Notes: generated by a model from the letters alone, not told the origin. A stretch of 64,000 nt of DNA from Athalassotoga sp049965695 (GCF_049965695.1 NZ_JBMFWB010000009.1:1-64000); one strand, 5' to 3'; numbered from the stretch's first letter, positions 43,003-52,700 are shown. A program made the numbers and translations.

Positions 43003-44766
43003 ATGAAAAAGTTTCTGGTACTTTTTCTCGTGCTTGCTTTTGTGCTTTCTGTCGTCAGCGCTTACACGCTCACAATTCTCGAAACAACGGATCTTCACGG
43101 TCATATCTACCCGGTGGACTATTCCAACAACATGACAACCAATTACGGCTTGGCAAGAATCGCCACTCTGATCCAGAAGATCAGATCACAGCAACCGAAT
43201 GTTTTGCTCTTTGATGACGGAGATCTCATTCAAGGATCGCCCCTTGAATATTACCACGCAGCGATAGACAACAGCGGGATTGATCCTATGATAGCCATCA
43301 TGAATTATCTCAACTACAACGCTATGACGCTTGGAAATCATGAATTCAATTACGGACAAGATGTTCTCAGAAAAGCCATAAAAGAAGCAAACTTCCCGAT
43401 AACTTCCGCTAATGTAGTGAATTCTGAGACGATGAAACCTGAATATGGCAACGGCTATGTGATATTCAACATGAAGGATGGACCAAGGGTCGGATATATA
43501 GCACTTACAACCCAATATATACCAAACTGGGAAGAACCAAGTCATATCAAAGGTCTTGACTTTCTTGATGCAGTAAATACCGCGCAAAAATACGTTGATT
43601 TACTGAAATCAATGGGTGTGGATGTGATAATAGTCGGTTACCATGGAGGACTTGAAAGAAATCCAGCAAATGGAAAGCCAACAGAGGAATTGACGGGAGA
43701 AAACGAAGGGTATGCCATAGCAACACAGGTCAATGGTATATCAGCGCTTTTGTTGGGGCATCAACATCTTTCATATGCGCTTAAAATCGGAAATCTTCCC
43801 GTTGTGATGGCTTCTTACTGGGGTAATGCTCTCGGAAAGATAACTTTGAACATCTCGAATGAAAATGGTAAATGGGTCATCACATCGAGCGATGCAACTC
43901 TGATTTCTGCAAAAGGTGTGACGCCGGATGCCACTGTGATGGCAATAGCGCAAAGTGAGGAAGATGCAACCCAAAAATGGCTTGATCAGCCGCTTGGACA
44001 ATCACTCGGAGATTTTTACGTGTCAAATCCTATGTACACTCGTATGAGAGATAACGCGTTGATTCAATTTGTCAACACCGTTCAAATGTATTACACAGGA
44101 TCTCAGATTTCATCAACTGCCCTTTTCAGTAACGATGTTCGGGGATGGAAAAAAGGACCGGTCACGATGAGAGATGTCATGGCAGTTTACATATATCCAA
44201 ATACGCTTAACGTGATAACGGTTAATGGAAAAGATTTACGTGCCGCCCTGGAACAAACGGCTTCTTACTTTACATTTGAAAACGGTAAAGTTGGAGTATC
44301 CAATATGCCTGCATACAATTACGATATGTACGAGGGAATTTCTTACGTGATTGATCTTACAAAGCCCGTTGGTCATAGAATTGTGTGGCTTGCATACGAT
44401 GGAAAACCTTTAAGCGATGAAGCAACTTATGAAATCGTCTTAAACAATTACAGGGCAGGTGGTGGCGGTAATTACATGATGTTCAAAGGTAAGCCTGTTG
44501 TTAAAAGCGTTATGATGGAAGTTTCTGAATTGATGGCCGATTACATTAGAAATCAAAAGATGATATGTCCTTCTGTAGATCAAAACTGGGAAGTGATAAC
44601 CCAACCATTTGAGGATCTCTTCCAAACATACACAATTTCACAGGGAGATACATTGGAAAATTTGGCAATCAAATTCAACACAAGCGTTCAGAAGATAATC
44701 GGTTTAAATGCATTGAAAAACAATACACTTCAAACAGGTGAAGTTATAATTGTTCCAAAATACTAA
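43003..44766 (+). CDS. Secreted 5'-nucleotidase / 2',3'-cyclic phosphodiesterase (UshA-like) with LysM domain
   Basis: The 587-residue protein has a signal peptide (MKKFLVLFLVLAFVLSVVSA) and a metallophosphatase domain. Its metal-ligand motifs are TTDLHGHIYP, FDDGDLIQGSP, LGNHEFNYG, VGYHGG and LGHQHLSY. A 5'-nucleotidase C-terminal domain (about 330-530) binds the base, and a single LysM repeat closes the protein (YTISQGDTLENLAIKFNTS). LysM would tether it to peptidoglycan or another GlcNAc glycan. It probably scavenges nucleotides outside the membrane. ATG 43003 (GGAGGGG upstream, followed by the signal peptide) is chosen over 42955. Confidence 0.93.
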   Translation: MKKFLVLFLVLAFVLSVVSAYTLTILETTDLHGHIYPVDYSNNMTTNYGLARIATLIQKIRSQQPNVLLFDDGDLIQGSPLEYYHAAIDNSGIDPMIAIMNYLNYNAMTLGNHEFNYGQDVLRKAIKEANFPITSANVVNSETMKPEYGNGYVIFNMKDGPRVGYIALTTQYIPNWEEPSHIKGLDFLDAVNTAQKYVDLLKSMGVDVIIVGYHGGLERNPANGKPTEELTGENEGYAIATQVNGISALLLGHQHLSYALKIGNLPVVMASYWGNALGKITLNISNENGKWVITSSDATLISAKGVTPDATVMAIAQSEEDATQKWLDQPLGQSLGDFYVSNPMYTRMRDNALIQFVNTVQMYYTGSQISSTALFSNDVRGWKKGPVTMRDVMAVYIYPNTLNVITVNGKDLRAALEQTASYFTFENGKVGVSNMPAYNYDMYEGISYVIDLTKPVGHRIVWLAYDGKPLSDEATYEIVLNNYRAGGGGNYMMFKGKPVVKSVMMEVSELMADYIRNQKMICPSVDQNWEVITQPFEDLFQTYTISQGDTLENLAIKFNTSVQKIIGLNALKNNTLQTGEVIIVPKY

Positions 44767-44789
44767 AGTTTCGCAATAATTTTTTAGGC

Positions 44790-44846
44790 AGGTGCCCATT
44801 GGTCTGTCCGTGCAAAGTGCAGGCTTTTTCATGGGCACCTTGCTTT
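44790..44846 (+). terminator. Rho-independent terminator of the UshA-like gene
   Basis: AGGTGCCCAT at 44790-44799 pairs perfectly with ATGGGCACCT at 44831-44840, followed by TGCTTTTT. The 31-base loop holds a smaller TGCA-AAG-TGCA hairpin and a T-run. It lies 24 bases after the stop codon. Confidence 0.75.
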
Positions 44847-44904
44847 TTGATTTTCACCGTCTCTGCCACATTTTAAATTTGAGGTTTTATTTTTTGTCAT
44901 ATTG

Positions 44905-44913
44905 TGCTATAAT
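44905..44913 (+). promoter_or_regulatory. Probable hydF promoter
   Basis: TATAAT at 44908-44913 directly preceded by TGC (extended -10); no clear -35 at standard spacing. It is 88 bases before the hydF ATG, leaving a leader that contains two GGAGG sequences. Confidence 0.5.
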
Positions 44914-45000
44914 TCACATGTGTACTTGCTTAAATTTGCATTTCACTTTTAAAAGATAGTATATCTGAGATGGAGGTTTACTGACATCAAGGAGGCAAAA

Positions 45001-46230
45001 ATGAAAACTCCAGAATCATCCAGAACGCATGTGATCTTTGCCGGAAGAAGGAATGCCGGAAAATCATCTCTTTTCAACGCTTTTGTTGGATCCAAAATTG
45101 CCATAGTTTCAGATCGCCCTGGCACAACGACAGATCCCGTTTACAAATCGATGGAACTCCTGCCAATCGGTCCCGTGACTTTGATTGACACAGCGGGCCT
45201 TGATGATGAAGATCAGATCGGAAAATTAAGAGTCTCAAAGACACTTTCAACCCTCTACAAAGCAGACATCGTTTGCATCGTGATAGAGGCAAACGGCGAT
45301 TGGAGCGATTACGAGGAAAAGTTGATCGTCGATCTGGAAAACAGAGAAGTCCCGTTCTTGATCGTTTTGTCAAAATCAGATCTTGGTATCAACGAATCGC
45401 TTATAAAATTCATACAATCTAAAAATTATCCATATAAAGTTGTCTGCGTAGATGATGAACAATCTATCGATGATTTAAGAAAAACGGTAGGCAGTGTGGC
45501 ACAAAAACCATATGAACCTCCTCTTATCGAAGACCTTGTCGATGGTGGGGATTTTGTTGTGCTTGTAGTTCCAATAGATCTCGAAGCGCCTAAGGGAAGG
45601 CTTATAACGCCTCAGGTTGAAGCCATAAGAGAATGTTTAGATGCTGAGGCAATTCCAATCGTTACCAAAGAAAGAGAATTGAGATGGACATTGGATGGAC
45701 TTAAATCAAAGCCAAAACTTGTTGTAACGGATTCTCAGGCTGTGATGAAGGTCATGGCCGATGTGCCAGCAGATATACCTCTTACAACCTTTTCGATTCT
45801 TGAGGCAAGGCATAAGGGAGATATCGCCGAACTTGTCAATGGTCTAAGGATAATAAGACACCTTGAAGATGGCGATAACGTATTGATTTCTGAAGCATGT
45901 AGCCATAGGACACTTGCCGACGATATCGCACGTGTAAAAATTCCAAGATGGCTGGAAAATTTCACGGGAAAACATTTGAATTTCGAAGTGCACTCCGGAC
46001 GTGAATATCCCGAAAATCTTCAAAAATACAAATTGATTCTTCACTGCGGTGGATGTGTTATAACAAGGAGAATGATGATCGAGCGTATAAGACAGGCAAA
46101 AACACTTGGAATTCCAATTGTGAATTACGGTGTAATAATTTCTTACCTTCATGGGGCTATTCCAAGGGTGTTGGAACCTTTTCCTGAGGCTAAAATGGCA
46201 TGGGATGATGTAAATGCGCAAAGAGTTTGA
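45001..46230 (+). CDS. hydF: [FeFe]-hydrogenase maturation GTPase HydF
   Basis: It is the scaffold on which the 2Fe subcluster of [FeFe] hydrogenase is finished and handed to HydA. The 409-residue protein has a GTPase domain (GRRNAGKSSLFNAF, DRPGTTTDPV, DTAGLDD, LSKSDL), a dimerisation domain and the C-terminal cluster domain with three Cys: EACSHRTLADD and LHCGGCVITRR. AAGGAGG precedes the ATG. HydE and HydG are not in the window. It overlaps the aspartase-like gene by 17 bases, implying co-expression. Confidence 0.95.
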   Translation: MKTPESSRTHVIFAGRRNAGKSSLFNAFVGSKIAIVSDRPGTTTDPVYKSMELLPIGPVTLIDTAGLDDEDQIGKLRVSKTLSTLYKADIVCIVIEANGDWSDYEEKLIVDLENREVPFLIVLSKSDLGINESLIKFIQSKNYPYKVVCVDDEQSIDDLRKTVGSVAQKPYEPPLIEDLVDGGDFVVLVVPIDLEAPKGRLITPQVEAIRECLDAEAIPIVTKERELRWTLDGLKSKPKLVVTDSQAVMKVMADVPADIPLTTFSILEARHKGDIAELVNGLRIIRHLEDGDNVLISEACSHRTLADDIARVKIPRWLENFTGKHLNFEVHSGREYPENLQKYKLILHCGGCVITRRMMIERIRQAKTLGIPIVNYGVIISYLHGAIPRVLEPFPEAKMAWDDVNAQRV

Positions 46231-47602
46231 TTCATTGGGAGAAATCGAAGTTCCTGACGATGCCTATTACGGTGCTTTTACGGCAAGAACGATTTTAAAT
46301 TTTCCACCAAAAAGATCTGTACATCCTATGCTTTTAAATGCTCTTGTGGATGTGAAATGGGCTTGCGCGTCCACAAATGCGGAACTTGGGATGATAGCAC
46401 CCAAAATTGCCGAGGCCATAAAAAAATCTTGCGATGATATAGAGGTATTTTCAAAATGGTTCGTTGTTGATCCGCTGTCCGGTGGGGCAGGAACATCTTT
46501 GAACATGAACATAAACGAGATAATAGCCAACAGGGCAACTGAAATTCTCGGTGGAAAGATCGGAGATTATCTGGTGAATCCATTGGATCATGTCAACAGA
46601 TCTCAGTCGACGAACGATGTTTATCCGACCGCGATAAAGGTTGGAGCGATAAAACTTCTGAGGACACTTGTAGATGAAGTTGCAAATCTTCAACAAAGTT
46701 TACAGTTGAAAGAAAAAGCCTTCGATGATGTTATAAAAGTTGGAAGGACTGAAATGCAGGATGCCGTCCCGATGACACTCGGCCAGGAATTTGGCGCCTA
46801 TGCCGAAGCAATAGCAAGAGATAGATGGAGACTTTACAAAGTTGAAGAAAGAATTCGCTTTGTTAATCTTGGAGGTACGGCGATTGGCACAGGCATAGAT
46901 GCACCGCAGAAATTTTCTTTCGTGGTTATCAGAAAACTTTCCGAACGCGTTAAAATTGGACTCGTTCGTGCCGAAAACTTAATAGAGTCAACGCAGAATA
47001 CAGATGTATTTGCCGAAGTTCATGGACTTTTAAAAACGCTTGCAACAAACATCGTAAAGATATCAAATGATCTGAGATTTCTGTCAAGCGGTCCTGCCGG
47101 CGGAATAGGAGAGATAACTTTAAAAACTGTCCAGGCGGGTAGTTCCATAATGGCAGGAAAGGCAAATCCGGTACTTTTGGAATATGCGATTCAGTTGGCG
47201 ATGAAGGCAATTGCAAACGACGTGGCCATTAACCTGGCTGTTTTTTCAGGAAATCTCGAATTAAACGCTTTTTTGCCTCTGATACAATATACACTTTACG
47301 ATTCTTTCGACGACCTTATCTTGGCCGTAAAAGCACTTAGAAATTGCGTTGATGATCTTAAGGCGAATTCTCAAAGATGCAGAGAAAACCTTGAAAAAAG
47401 CGCCATGCTCGCCACTTGCTTTGTGCCAATACTTGGATACGAAAAAGTTGCCGAAATAGTCAAAAAATCAATCGATACGAATCGCGACGTTAAAGAATTG
47501 CTTATCGAATCAGGGTTATCCAAAGATATGGTCGAAAATGCTTTGGATCCCAAGAAAATGATCGCCTTGGGGTATATCCCTGATAAAATCGATAATCGAT
47601 AA
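46214..47602 (+). CDS. Aspartate ammonia-lyase-like enzyme (fumarase/aspartase superfamily)
   Basis: The 462-residue protein has the superfamily segments GGAGTSLNMNINEIIANRA, QSTNDVYPTA, VGRTEMQDAVPMTLGQEFG and the signature loop GSSIMAGKANP, where Ala replaces the usual Pro (GSSxMPxKxNP). Fumarase and aspartase cannot be separated from sequence alone. Overlap with hydF favours aspartase, which would release ammonia and fumarate; ammonia is a plausible nitrogen source for the hydrogenase bridging amine. That link is inference. Confidence 0.85.
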   Translation: MRKEFDSLGEIEVPDDAYYGAFTARTILNFPPKRSVHPMLLNALVDVKWACASTNAELGMIAPKIAEAIKKSCDDIEVFSKWFVVDPLSGGAGTSLNMNINEIIANRATEILGGKIGDYLVNPLDHVNRSQSTNDVYPTAIKVGAIKLLRTLVDEVANLQQSLQLKEKAFDDVIKVGRTEMQDAVPMTLGQEFGAYAEAIARDRWRLYKVEERIRFVNLGGTAIGTGIDAPQKFSFVVIRKLSERVKIGLVRAENLIESTQNTDVFAEVHGLLKTLATNIVKISNDLRFLSSGPAGGIGEITLKTVQAGSSIMAGKANPVLLEYAIQLAMKAIANDVAINLAVFSGNLELNAFLPLIQYTLYDSFDDLILAVKALRNCVDDLKANSQRCRENLEKSAMLATCFVPILGYEKVAEIVKKSIDTNRDVKELLIESGLSKDMVENALDPKKMIALGYIPDKIDNR

Positions 47603-47603
47603 A

Positions 47604-49235
47604 TCAACCGTTATCCGTTAAGTCAACTACACCCGCCATTCCCCAGAATCTCGGAAGCAGGTATTCCAATCCTTCAGGCTTTCTTTCTTTAAGCCATAAT
47701 TTTGAGTACGTGTTAAACAGAGATATGAAGTCAGAGGCGCGTGATTTGTTGTTCATTACCGATATTGCAACTTCGATCATCTGCCTTACGAATTCAAGAT
47801 CGTCCGGAAGGATGATATCTTTTGTCTCATCAAGCACTCTTTCAAATCCATCTTTTATCTTTCGATCTTCATCTTTGATTTTGTAAAGAGGATAAAGGTC
47901 TCCAAAAAGTACACGCTTAAGCGTCATGGTTGAAATTTCAGAATTGCCAAAGATCTTTCTGACATTTGTTATCTTTTCATTCTCACCGCTTAAGGCGATC
48001 CATTTTTCTTCCCATCTTCCATTTCCTTCGGCAATATCCATAGTTGCCAAAATCAAAGGATTTAAAAATGAGAAAAGGCATTCCTGGCCGTCGTCTCCCC
48101 ATGATGTTACCATAAAGCCGGGCAGATTTTCATCTTTGGCAGCACCTATGAAGTTTTTAACGTTTGAGATGGCAGTCTTAAAATCCGGATAAAATGTATT
48201 CCAATCTGAAAGGCCTGGACATGCTATTTGAGTTCTCTTCCCAAAAGAATTTATCTTGTCTTTGAAAAATGTTTTTTTATTTGATGAATAATCCCAGTTT
48301 GCGATATCCACTTCATCCCAGATCTTGCTTTTCAAAACTTCTTGCCATTTTTCACTTTCGGCCTTGCTTAGATACATCCCCGTCAGCATGTCTCCCCACA
48401 TCATGGGCGTCTTGCCGTGAGACTTTACAACTTTTATCATGCGATCGTAATGGGACTCGTACAATTTGTGGCCCTGGAATTCCCAGTTTTTGTTCAAACT
48501 TTTCCCGCGTCCCAAAGCCCATGTCTCATCTCCGCCTATGTGGATGTGCTTTGACGGAAAAAATTCAACGACCTCTTCGAGTAATTTCATCGCAAAATCA
48601 GATGCCGATTTGTTTGAAAGGTCAAGGCATCCTTCCGAAGGTCTGTGCCATTCGCTGAAGTCACGATATTTTGGAAGCGATAATATATGCTCCATATGAC
48701 CGGTTAATTCCAGTGACGGGAAAACCTCTATGCCCAAAGATTTACCGTAATCGATGATCTCTTCAACCTCATCTGCCGTCAGCCTTCCTCTGCGCTTTCC
48801 TATCTCCGGATCTATTTTCCATGGGAATAAATCTTCAAAGTATATCGCAAAGTAATTGTATTTTGTCAAAAACAGCCATCTGAGCAATGATTTTAAGGTG
48901 TTGAGATTTGGCACTCCCCCGCGCGCTATGTCAAGATGGTATCCTCTGAATTTGAAATTGAAAGATTCTTCCATCTCAATTTCGGGAAGCACATCACCAG
49001 ACTGACGCACGATCTGGATCAAGGTCGCATAAGAGGTAAACTCGTCTCCCCAGATCTGGACTTTACCGTCGGTTATCTTCAGACCGTTTCCGGCTTTGTC
49101 TATCTTTTCTATCTTCCATTTTCCGCTTTTTATTTCGAATTCTCGTTTCAAAAATGCCGGTAGATTTGAAAATCCATCAAAGAAATAACGTTTCTTGCCA
49201 ATCTTAATCATTTTAGGTTCGGGAACTATCATCAT
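47604..49235 (-). CDS. Beta-N-acetylhexosaminidase, GH20
   Basis: The 543-residue enzyme removes terminal N-acetyl-hexosamines. It has a short N-terminal domain, then the GH20 barrel beginning FRGYHLDIARGG. The catalytic Asp-Glu pair is in HIHIGGDETWALG (about residues 233-245) and VFPSLELTGHM lies before it. There is no signal peptide, so it works in the cytoplasm on imported oligosaccharides. ATG 49235 is preferred to GTG 49244. It is the last gene of the GlcNAc-glycan operon and converges with the aspartase gene, one base between stops. Confidence 0.92.
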   Translation of the reverse strand: MMIVPEPKMIKIGKKRYFFDGFSNLPAFLKREFEIKSGKWKIEKIDKAGNGLKITDGKVQIWGDEFTSYATLIQIVRQSGDVLPEIEMEESFNFKFRGYHLDIARGGVPNLNTLKSLLRWLFLTKYNYFAIYFEDLFPWKIDPEIGKRRGRLTADEVEEIIDYGKSLGIEVFPSLELTGHMEHILSLPKYRDFSEWHRPSEGCLDLSNKSASDFAMKLLEEVVEFFPSKHIHIGGDETWALGRGKSLNKNWEFQGHKLYESHYDRMIKVVKSHGKTPMMWGDMLTGMYLSKAESEKWQEVLKSKIWDEVDIANWDYSSNKKTFFKDKINSFGKRTQIACPGLSDWNTFYPDFKTAISNVKNFIGAAKDENLPGFMVTSWGDDGQECLFSFLNPLILATMDIAEGNGRWEEKWIALSGENEKITNVRKIFGNSEISTMTLKRVLFGDLYPLYKIKDEDRKIKDGFERVLDETKDIILPDDLEFVRQMIEVAISVMNNKSRASDFISLFNTYSKLWLKERKPEGLEYLLPRFWGMAGVVDLTDNG

Positions 49236-49247
49236 TTTTATCACACC

Positions 49248-50231
49248 CTAAACGTAGTCCAGACCATAGTCCGGAAGAGGTATTTGCAAAGATTTAGAAC
49301 TTTCGTATTCTGTCGATCCAAAGACGTATTTTGTCATCTCGCTTAAATCATCTGTGATTTTTACATCGTATGGCAATTCTTCAAGGTACGGCTTTAACTG
49401 ATTTAAAAAGAGTTTAGAGTCCAAAATTTTGACGGTGCCGATAAATCTCCTTCTGATACTTTTCTCAGATGCAAATATGTCGTTCAAGATGCAATCGGCA
49501 GATGTTGTGTGAATTATCATGGGCTTCATCCGATTCGCAACCGCTCTTACAAGATTTGCAACATCGATCTGACATCCACCGTGATCAACACAGTGGTATC
49601 TGTTCTCGTTGTCTTTTTCGACAACTCCTTCAGTTACAACGATGTAAGCCTTATCGGAGACAAATATTTTGGCCGGCATGTTGTCTGCCTTCGACGTTTC
49701 TAACATCATCTTGAAAGTTTTTTTATCTCTTACAAACCTGATGGGATCTTTTGCGTGGAAGATCATCAAATTATCGAGATCATCAAGGGTAGCCTCATGA
49801 TATTCGACGGTGCTATCTCCATCGACAAAATGTGCGTAATAAACTCCGGCATCAACTGCTCCGAACTTTCTGTATATCGAATTATCGCCGGAGATCATCA
49901 TAAGAGAAGCACCTTTTTTTCTTGAATAGTTGCCAGCCTCATTCATCAAAAGGGTTGAATATCCACGCCCGCGATATCTCTCATCGGTGCAAACGGAGCC
50001 GACAAGCGATGTTTTTATCCTCGCCGAGAAGATCTGCACATCTTTGAACAAAAGGCCAAAGATAGAGACTATCTTCCCATCCTCTTCGATACATAAAACG
50101 TTTTGGGCATTCTCGACCGAAAAAAGTGCAGGATAATCTTTGCCCATGTCTCCTCCGTCTTTTCTGAATACCCTGTTTGCAAGGTCGATAGATTCCTGTA
50201 TCCTGTTTTCTGGCAATTTTAGAATTTTCAC
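49248..50231 (-). CDS. GNAT family acetyltransferase, Eis-like layout
   Basis: The 327-residue protein has an N-terminal GNAT domain with the acetyl-CoA loop VCTDERYRGRGYSTLLMNEA (about residues 79-98), followed by a second region of about 180 residues. Position between GH20 and a sugar/peptide binding protein suggests an amino-sugar or glycopeptide substrate, opposite in sense to the deacetylase in the same operon. The substrate is not determinable from sequence. Confidence 0.8.
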   Translation of the reverse strand: MKILKLPENRIQESIDLANRVFRKDGGDMGKDYPALFSVENAQNVLCIEEDGKIVSIFGLLFKDVQIFSARIKTSLVGSVCTDERYRGRGYSTLLMNEAGNYSRKKGASLMMISGDNSIYRKFGAVDAGVYYAHFVDGDSTVEYHEATLDDLDNLMIFHAKDPIRFVRDKKTFKMMLETSKADNMPAKIFVSDKAYIVVTEGVVEKDNENRYHCVDHGGCQIDVANLVRAVANRMKPMIIHTTSADCILNDIFASEKSIRRRFIGTVKILDSKLFLNQLKPYLEELPYDVKITDDLSEMTKYVFGSTEYESSKSLQIPLPDYGLDYV

Positions 50232-50248
50232 AGAAAAATCTCCTTTCT

Positions 50249-51916
50249 TTATTTTAAATGCACGTTTAAAGATATAAGTTCTCCGGCACTCAAACCACCG
50301 GCATAGCCAAATTCACTGTATCCGCAATAAGGATTTGAATCAGATGGCCATCCGGTAAATCTGCTTTCAGACCATTCGCCAAACATGGTTCTATTTGTCA
50401 AAGGAACAAAAGGCGTATCCATCAAAAATATACGCTCTATCGTGTATATAGCCTGTTTTTGCAAATTTGTATCGCTTGTCTGGGAATAAACATCAAGGGC
50501 AGATGTTATAAGTGGGTTTGTGTATCGGCCATAATCCGAAATGGCCATTTTCCCGATTGGTGCAGAAAAGAAAGGATTGAATTCACCGTAATAAAAATAG
50601 TAAGGGGTTGGTCCAAAGCCTGTGCCCCAGCATACGGCTATATCATAAGTTCCGCTCATCACGGAAGACATATACGTATTTCCGGCTTCTTGATCTATAA
50701 CCGTGCTAAGACCTATCGCTTTGAGATTTTCAGATATTATCTGGGCCATCGTTATAAAATCAGTTGCACCTGCCGGAACGAGTATTTTGAACGTCGGGAA
50801 AGGTTTACCGGACAAATCACAAAGTTGGCCTTGAGTATTTTCTTTGAATCCGGCCGATTCCAAAAGTTTTTGAGCGACTGCGGGATTGTAAGTAAATGAA
50901 TTTAGAAGATCTTTAAGTGTGGGATCCAGCCACTCATCCAATTGGGTCGGAACTATACCCAGTTGATTTGCAACGCCACCAACGTTGTAATAAGCCTTTT
51001 CTTCAAGCGAATTTTTGTCTATGGAGAGTGCGATCGCTTTTCTCAAGTCCGGATTGTCGAATGGATATTTTAGCGTATTGAAAAGCAAAACATTTGTATC
51101 GTAAACAAGCCACCAGTATTTGTTTACAGATGGATTTTTATCTGCCCATGCTTTTTGAATGTTTGGAAGAAATGCGCCTACCATATCTGCTTTATCGCTG
51201 AGCAACATTTCAAAAGCCGTGGTGTTGGATAAAACGGCCGAGTAAGATATTTTGTCTATGTAGGGTTTGTCCTTCATCCAATAATTCGTATTTTTGGTAA
51301 GAGTTAGAGTGTTGTTTGGTATGTTGATACTTTCAAGTTCAAATGGTCCGGTTCCAACCGGATTTGGATTTGTCCATGTAGAAGGGTCTTTAACGTCAGA
51401 CCATATATGTGCAGGAATTATAGATTGTTCGACGATGTAAAAGAACACAGGCGTATTTTGCTTTGCAAAGGTAAAAACAACCACACTGTCTCCGCTTGCT
51501 TCAACACTTTGAAGGCCTGACAACGGTGACCATATGCCACTTTGATCGAGAGCCGGATTTTCTTTAAGATAGTTGAAAGTGAAGGCCACATCTTTTGCCG
51601 TAAAAGGCGTTCCATCCGACCATTTCACACCGTTTCTTGTCGTAATGACAAGTTTAAGGTTATTATCTTCCCATTTGTAAGATGTACCAAGCATCGGCAC
51701 TATTTCGCCATTTAAAATGTTAACAGAAAACAACGTTTCATATATCACAGGTAGTATACTGACGGCAGACGGACTAAATGGATTAAAATTGGGAACCAAA
51801 TTCCCTCCTATGGCGTTAACGACTCTTAGCGTCCCTCCATATTTTATATTTTCTCCAAGTGCGGATAGATTTAAAACAAAGACTATCACGACGAACAACA
51901 CCAAAAATTTTTTCAT
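50249..51916 (-). CDS. ABC transporter family 5 binding protein (peptide / chitooligosaccharide type)
   Basis: The 555-residue binding protein has a signal peptide (MKKFLVLFVVIVFVLNLSA) and the family 5 signature region WSDGTPFTAKDVAFTF (about residues 99-114). It is a paralogue of those at 55476 and 62845, sharing GTGPFELES/GTGPFLRTN-type motifs and Trp-rich loops. Family 5 proteins bind peptides but also chitooligosaccharides, and the surrounding GH20, deacetylase and GlcNAc kinase genes favour the latter. GGAGG precedes ATG 51916. The operon has only one permease pair, so two binding proteins may share it. Confidence 0.9.
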   Translation of the reverse strand: MKKFLVLFVVIVFVLNLSALGENIKYGGTLRVVNAIGGNLVPNFNPFSPSAVSILPVIYETLFSVNILNGEIVPMLGTSYKWEDNNLKLVITTRNGVKWSDGTPFTAKDVAFTFNYLKENPALDQSGIWSPLSGLQSVEASGDSVVVFTFAKQNTPVFFYIVEQSIIPAHIWSDVKDPSTWTNPNPVGTGPFELESINIPNNTLTLTKNTNYWMKDKPYIDKISYSAVLSNTTAFEMLLSDKADMVGAFLPNIQKAWADKNPSVNKYWWLVYDTNVLLFNTLKYPFDNPDLRKAIALSIDKNSLEEKAYYNVGGVANQLGIVPTQLDEWLDPTLKDLLNSFTYNPAVAQKLLESAGFKENTQGQLCDLSGKPFPTFKILVPAGATDFITMAQIISENLKAIGLSTVIDQEAGNTYMSSVMSGTYDIAVCWGTGFGPTPYYFYYGEFNPFFSAPIGKMAISDYGRYTNPLITSALDVYSQTSDTNLQKQAIYTIERIFLMDTPFVPLTNRTMFGEWSESRFTGWPSDSNPYCGYSEFGYAGGLSAGELISLNVHLK

Positions 51917-51941
51917 ACCATTTCCCTCCTCAACACTGTTT

Positions 51942-52700
51942 TTAAATCCACAAATTTTCGGCAAAAGCGTGAAACATCTCAGGAATCAAAACTTTGAAAC
52001 CCTCTGCATACTTGCATCCTATCTTTTCTCCGTAAAATTTTCCTTTGATATCAAAGTATTTTCTGTACAATTTGAAAGTTTCGGGATTGATCTGGCTTTT
52101 GTGCTCGAAGATGGCTTGAAATTTAGTTTCCCATTGATCATCAACGCAAACGAATTGATTCGGAAAGGCCGTAAAGAAAAACGCTATTGCCCTAAGTGCA
52201 TATGGATCGTAATCTTTATCGGTCGCTTTGACGATTGAATTGTTGTAAAACAAAGCGGCTTGCGCTGTTGCGATGCCTGTTGAAATGTGATCTGGATGAA
52301 ATTCGTAGGGTAAAAAAGGATCAACGGTCATGATGAGATCCGGCTTCAATTTTCTTATCACTGCTATTATCTCACTTTTGAGATCGGATACGGAATACTC
52401 TCCGGCATCCGGATGATCCAGCCAGATTAAATCTCTAACGCCAAGTATCTTTGCGGCGTTGATTTCTTCATTTTTTCTAATTTTGGCCGTTTCCGATCTG
52501 CTTTTTCCATTTATTCCCGCACTTCCATCTGTTACGAACAGGTATGTAACTTTTTTCCCTAAAGAGGTTAATTTTGCAATGGTTGCACCTGATGATATAT
52601 CTCCGTCATCCGGATGAGGTTGAACGCATAACACATTTTGACAATCTTCTATTTTGGGAAGTTGAAGTATCTCTTTAATCTCATTTATGTATTCTTCCAT
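51942..52700 (-). CDS. PIG-L family deacetylase (LmbE-like)
   Basis: The 252-residue zinc deacetylase has VQPHPDDGDISSGATIAKL (about residues 27-45), with the metal ligands and catalytic Asp, and EFHPDHISTGIATAQA, with the third ligand. The family includes N-acetylglucosaminyl-PI, mycothiol-precursor and archaeal diacetylchitobiose deacetylases. In this locus the likely substrate is GlcNAc or chitobiose. It overlaps the kinase gene by 20 bases. Confidence 0.9.
   Translation of the reverse strand: MEEYINEIKEILQLPKIEDCQNVLCVQPHPDDGDISSGATIAKLTSLGKKVTYLFVTDGSAGINGKSRSETAKIRKNEEINAAKILGVRDLIWLDHPDAGEYSVSDLKSEIIAVIRKLKPDLIMTVDPFLPYEFHPDHISTGIATAQAALFYNNSIVKATDKDYDPYALRAIAFFFTAFPNQFVCVDDQWETKFQAIFEHKSQINPETFKLYRKYFDIKGKFYGEKIGCKYAEGFKVLIPEMFHAFAENLWI

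Noticed and set aside
45844..46221. Long minus-strand open frame opposite hydF
   Set aside because: It is a shadow of the hydF coding frame; hydF motifs cover the same bases.
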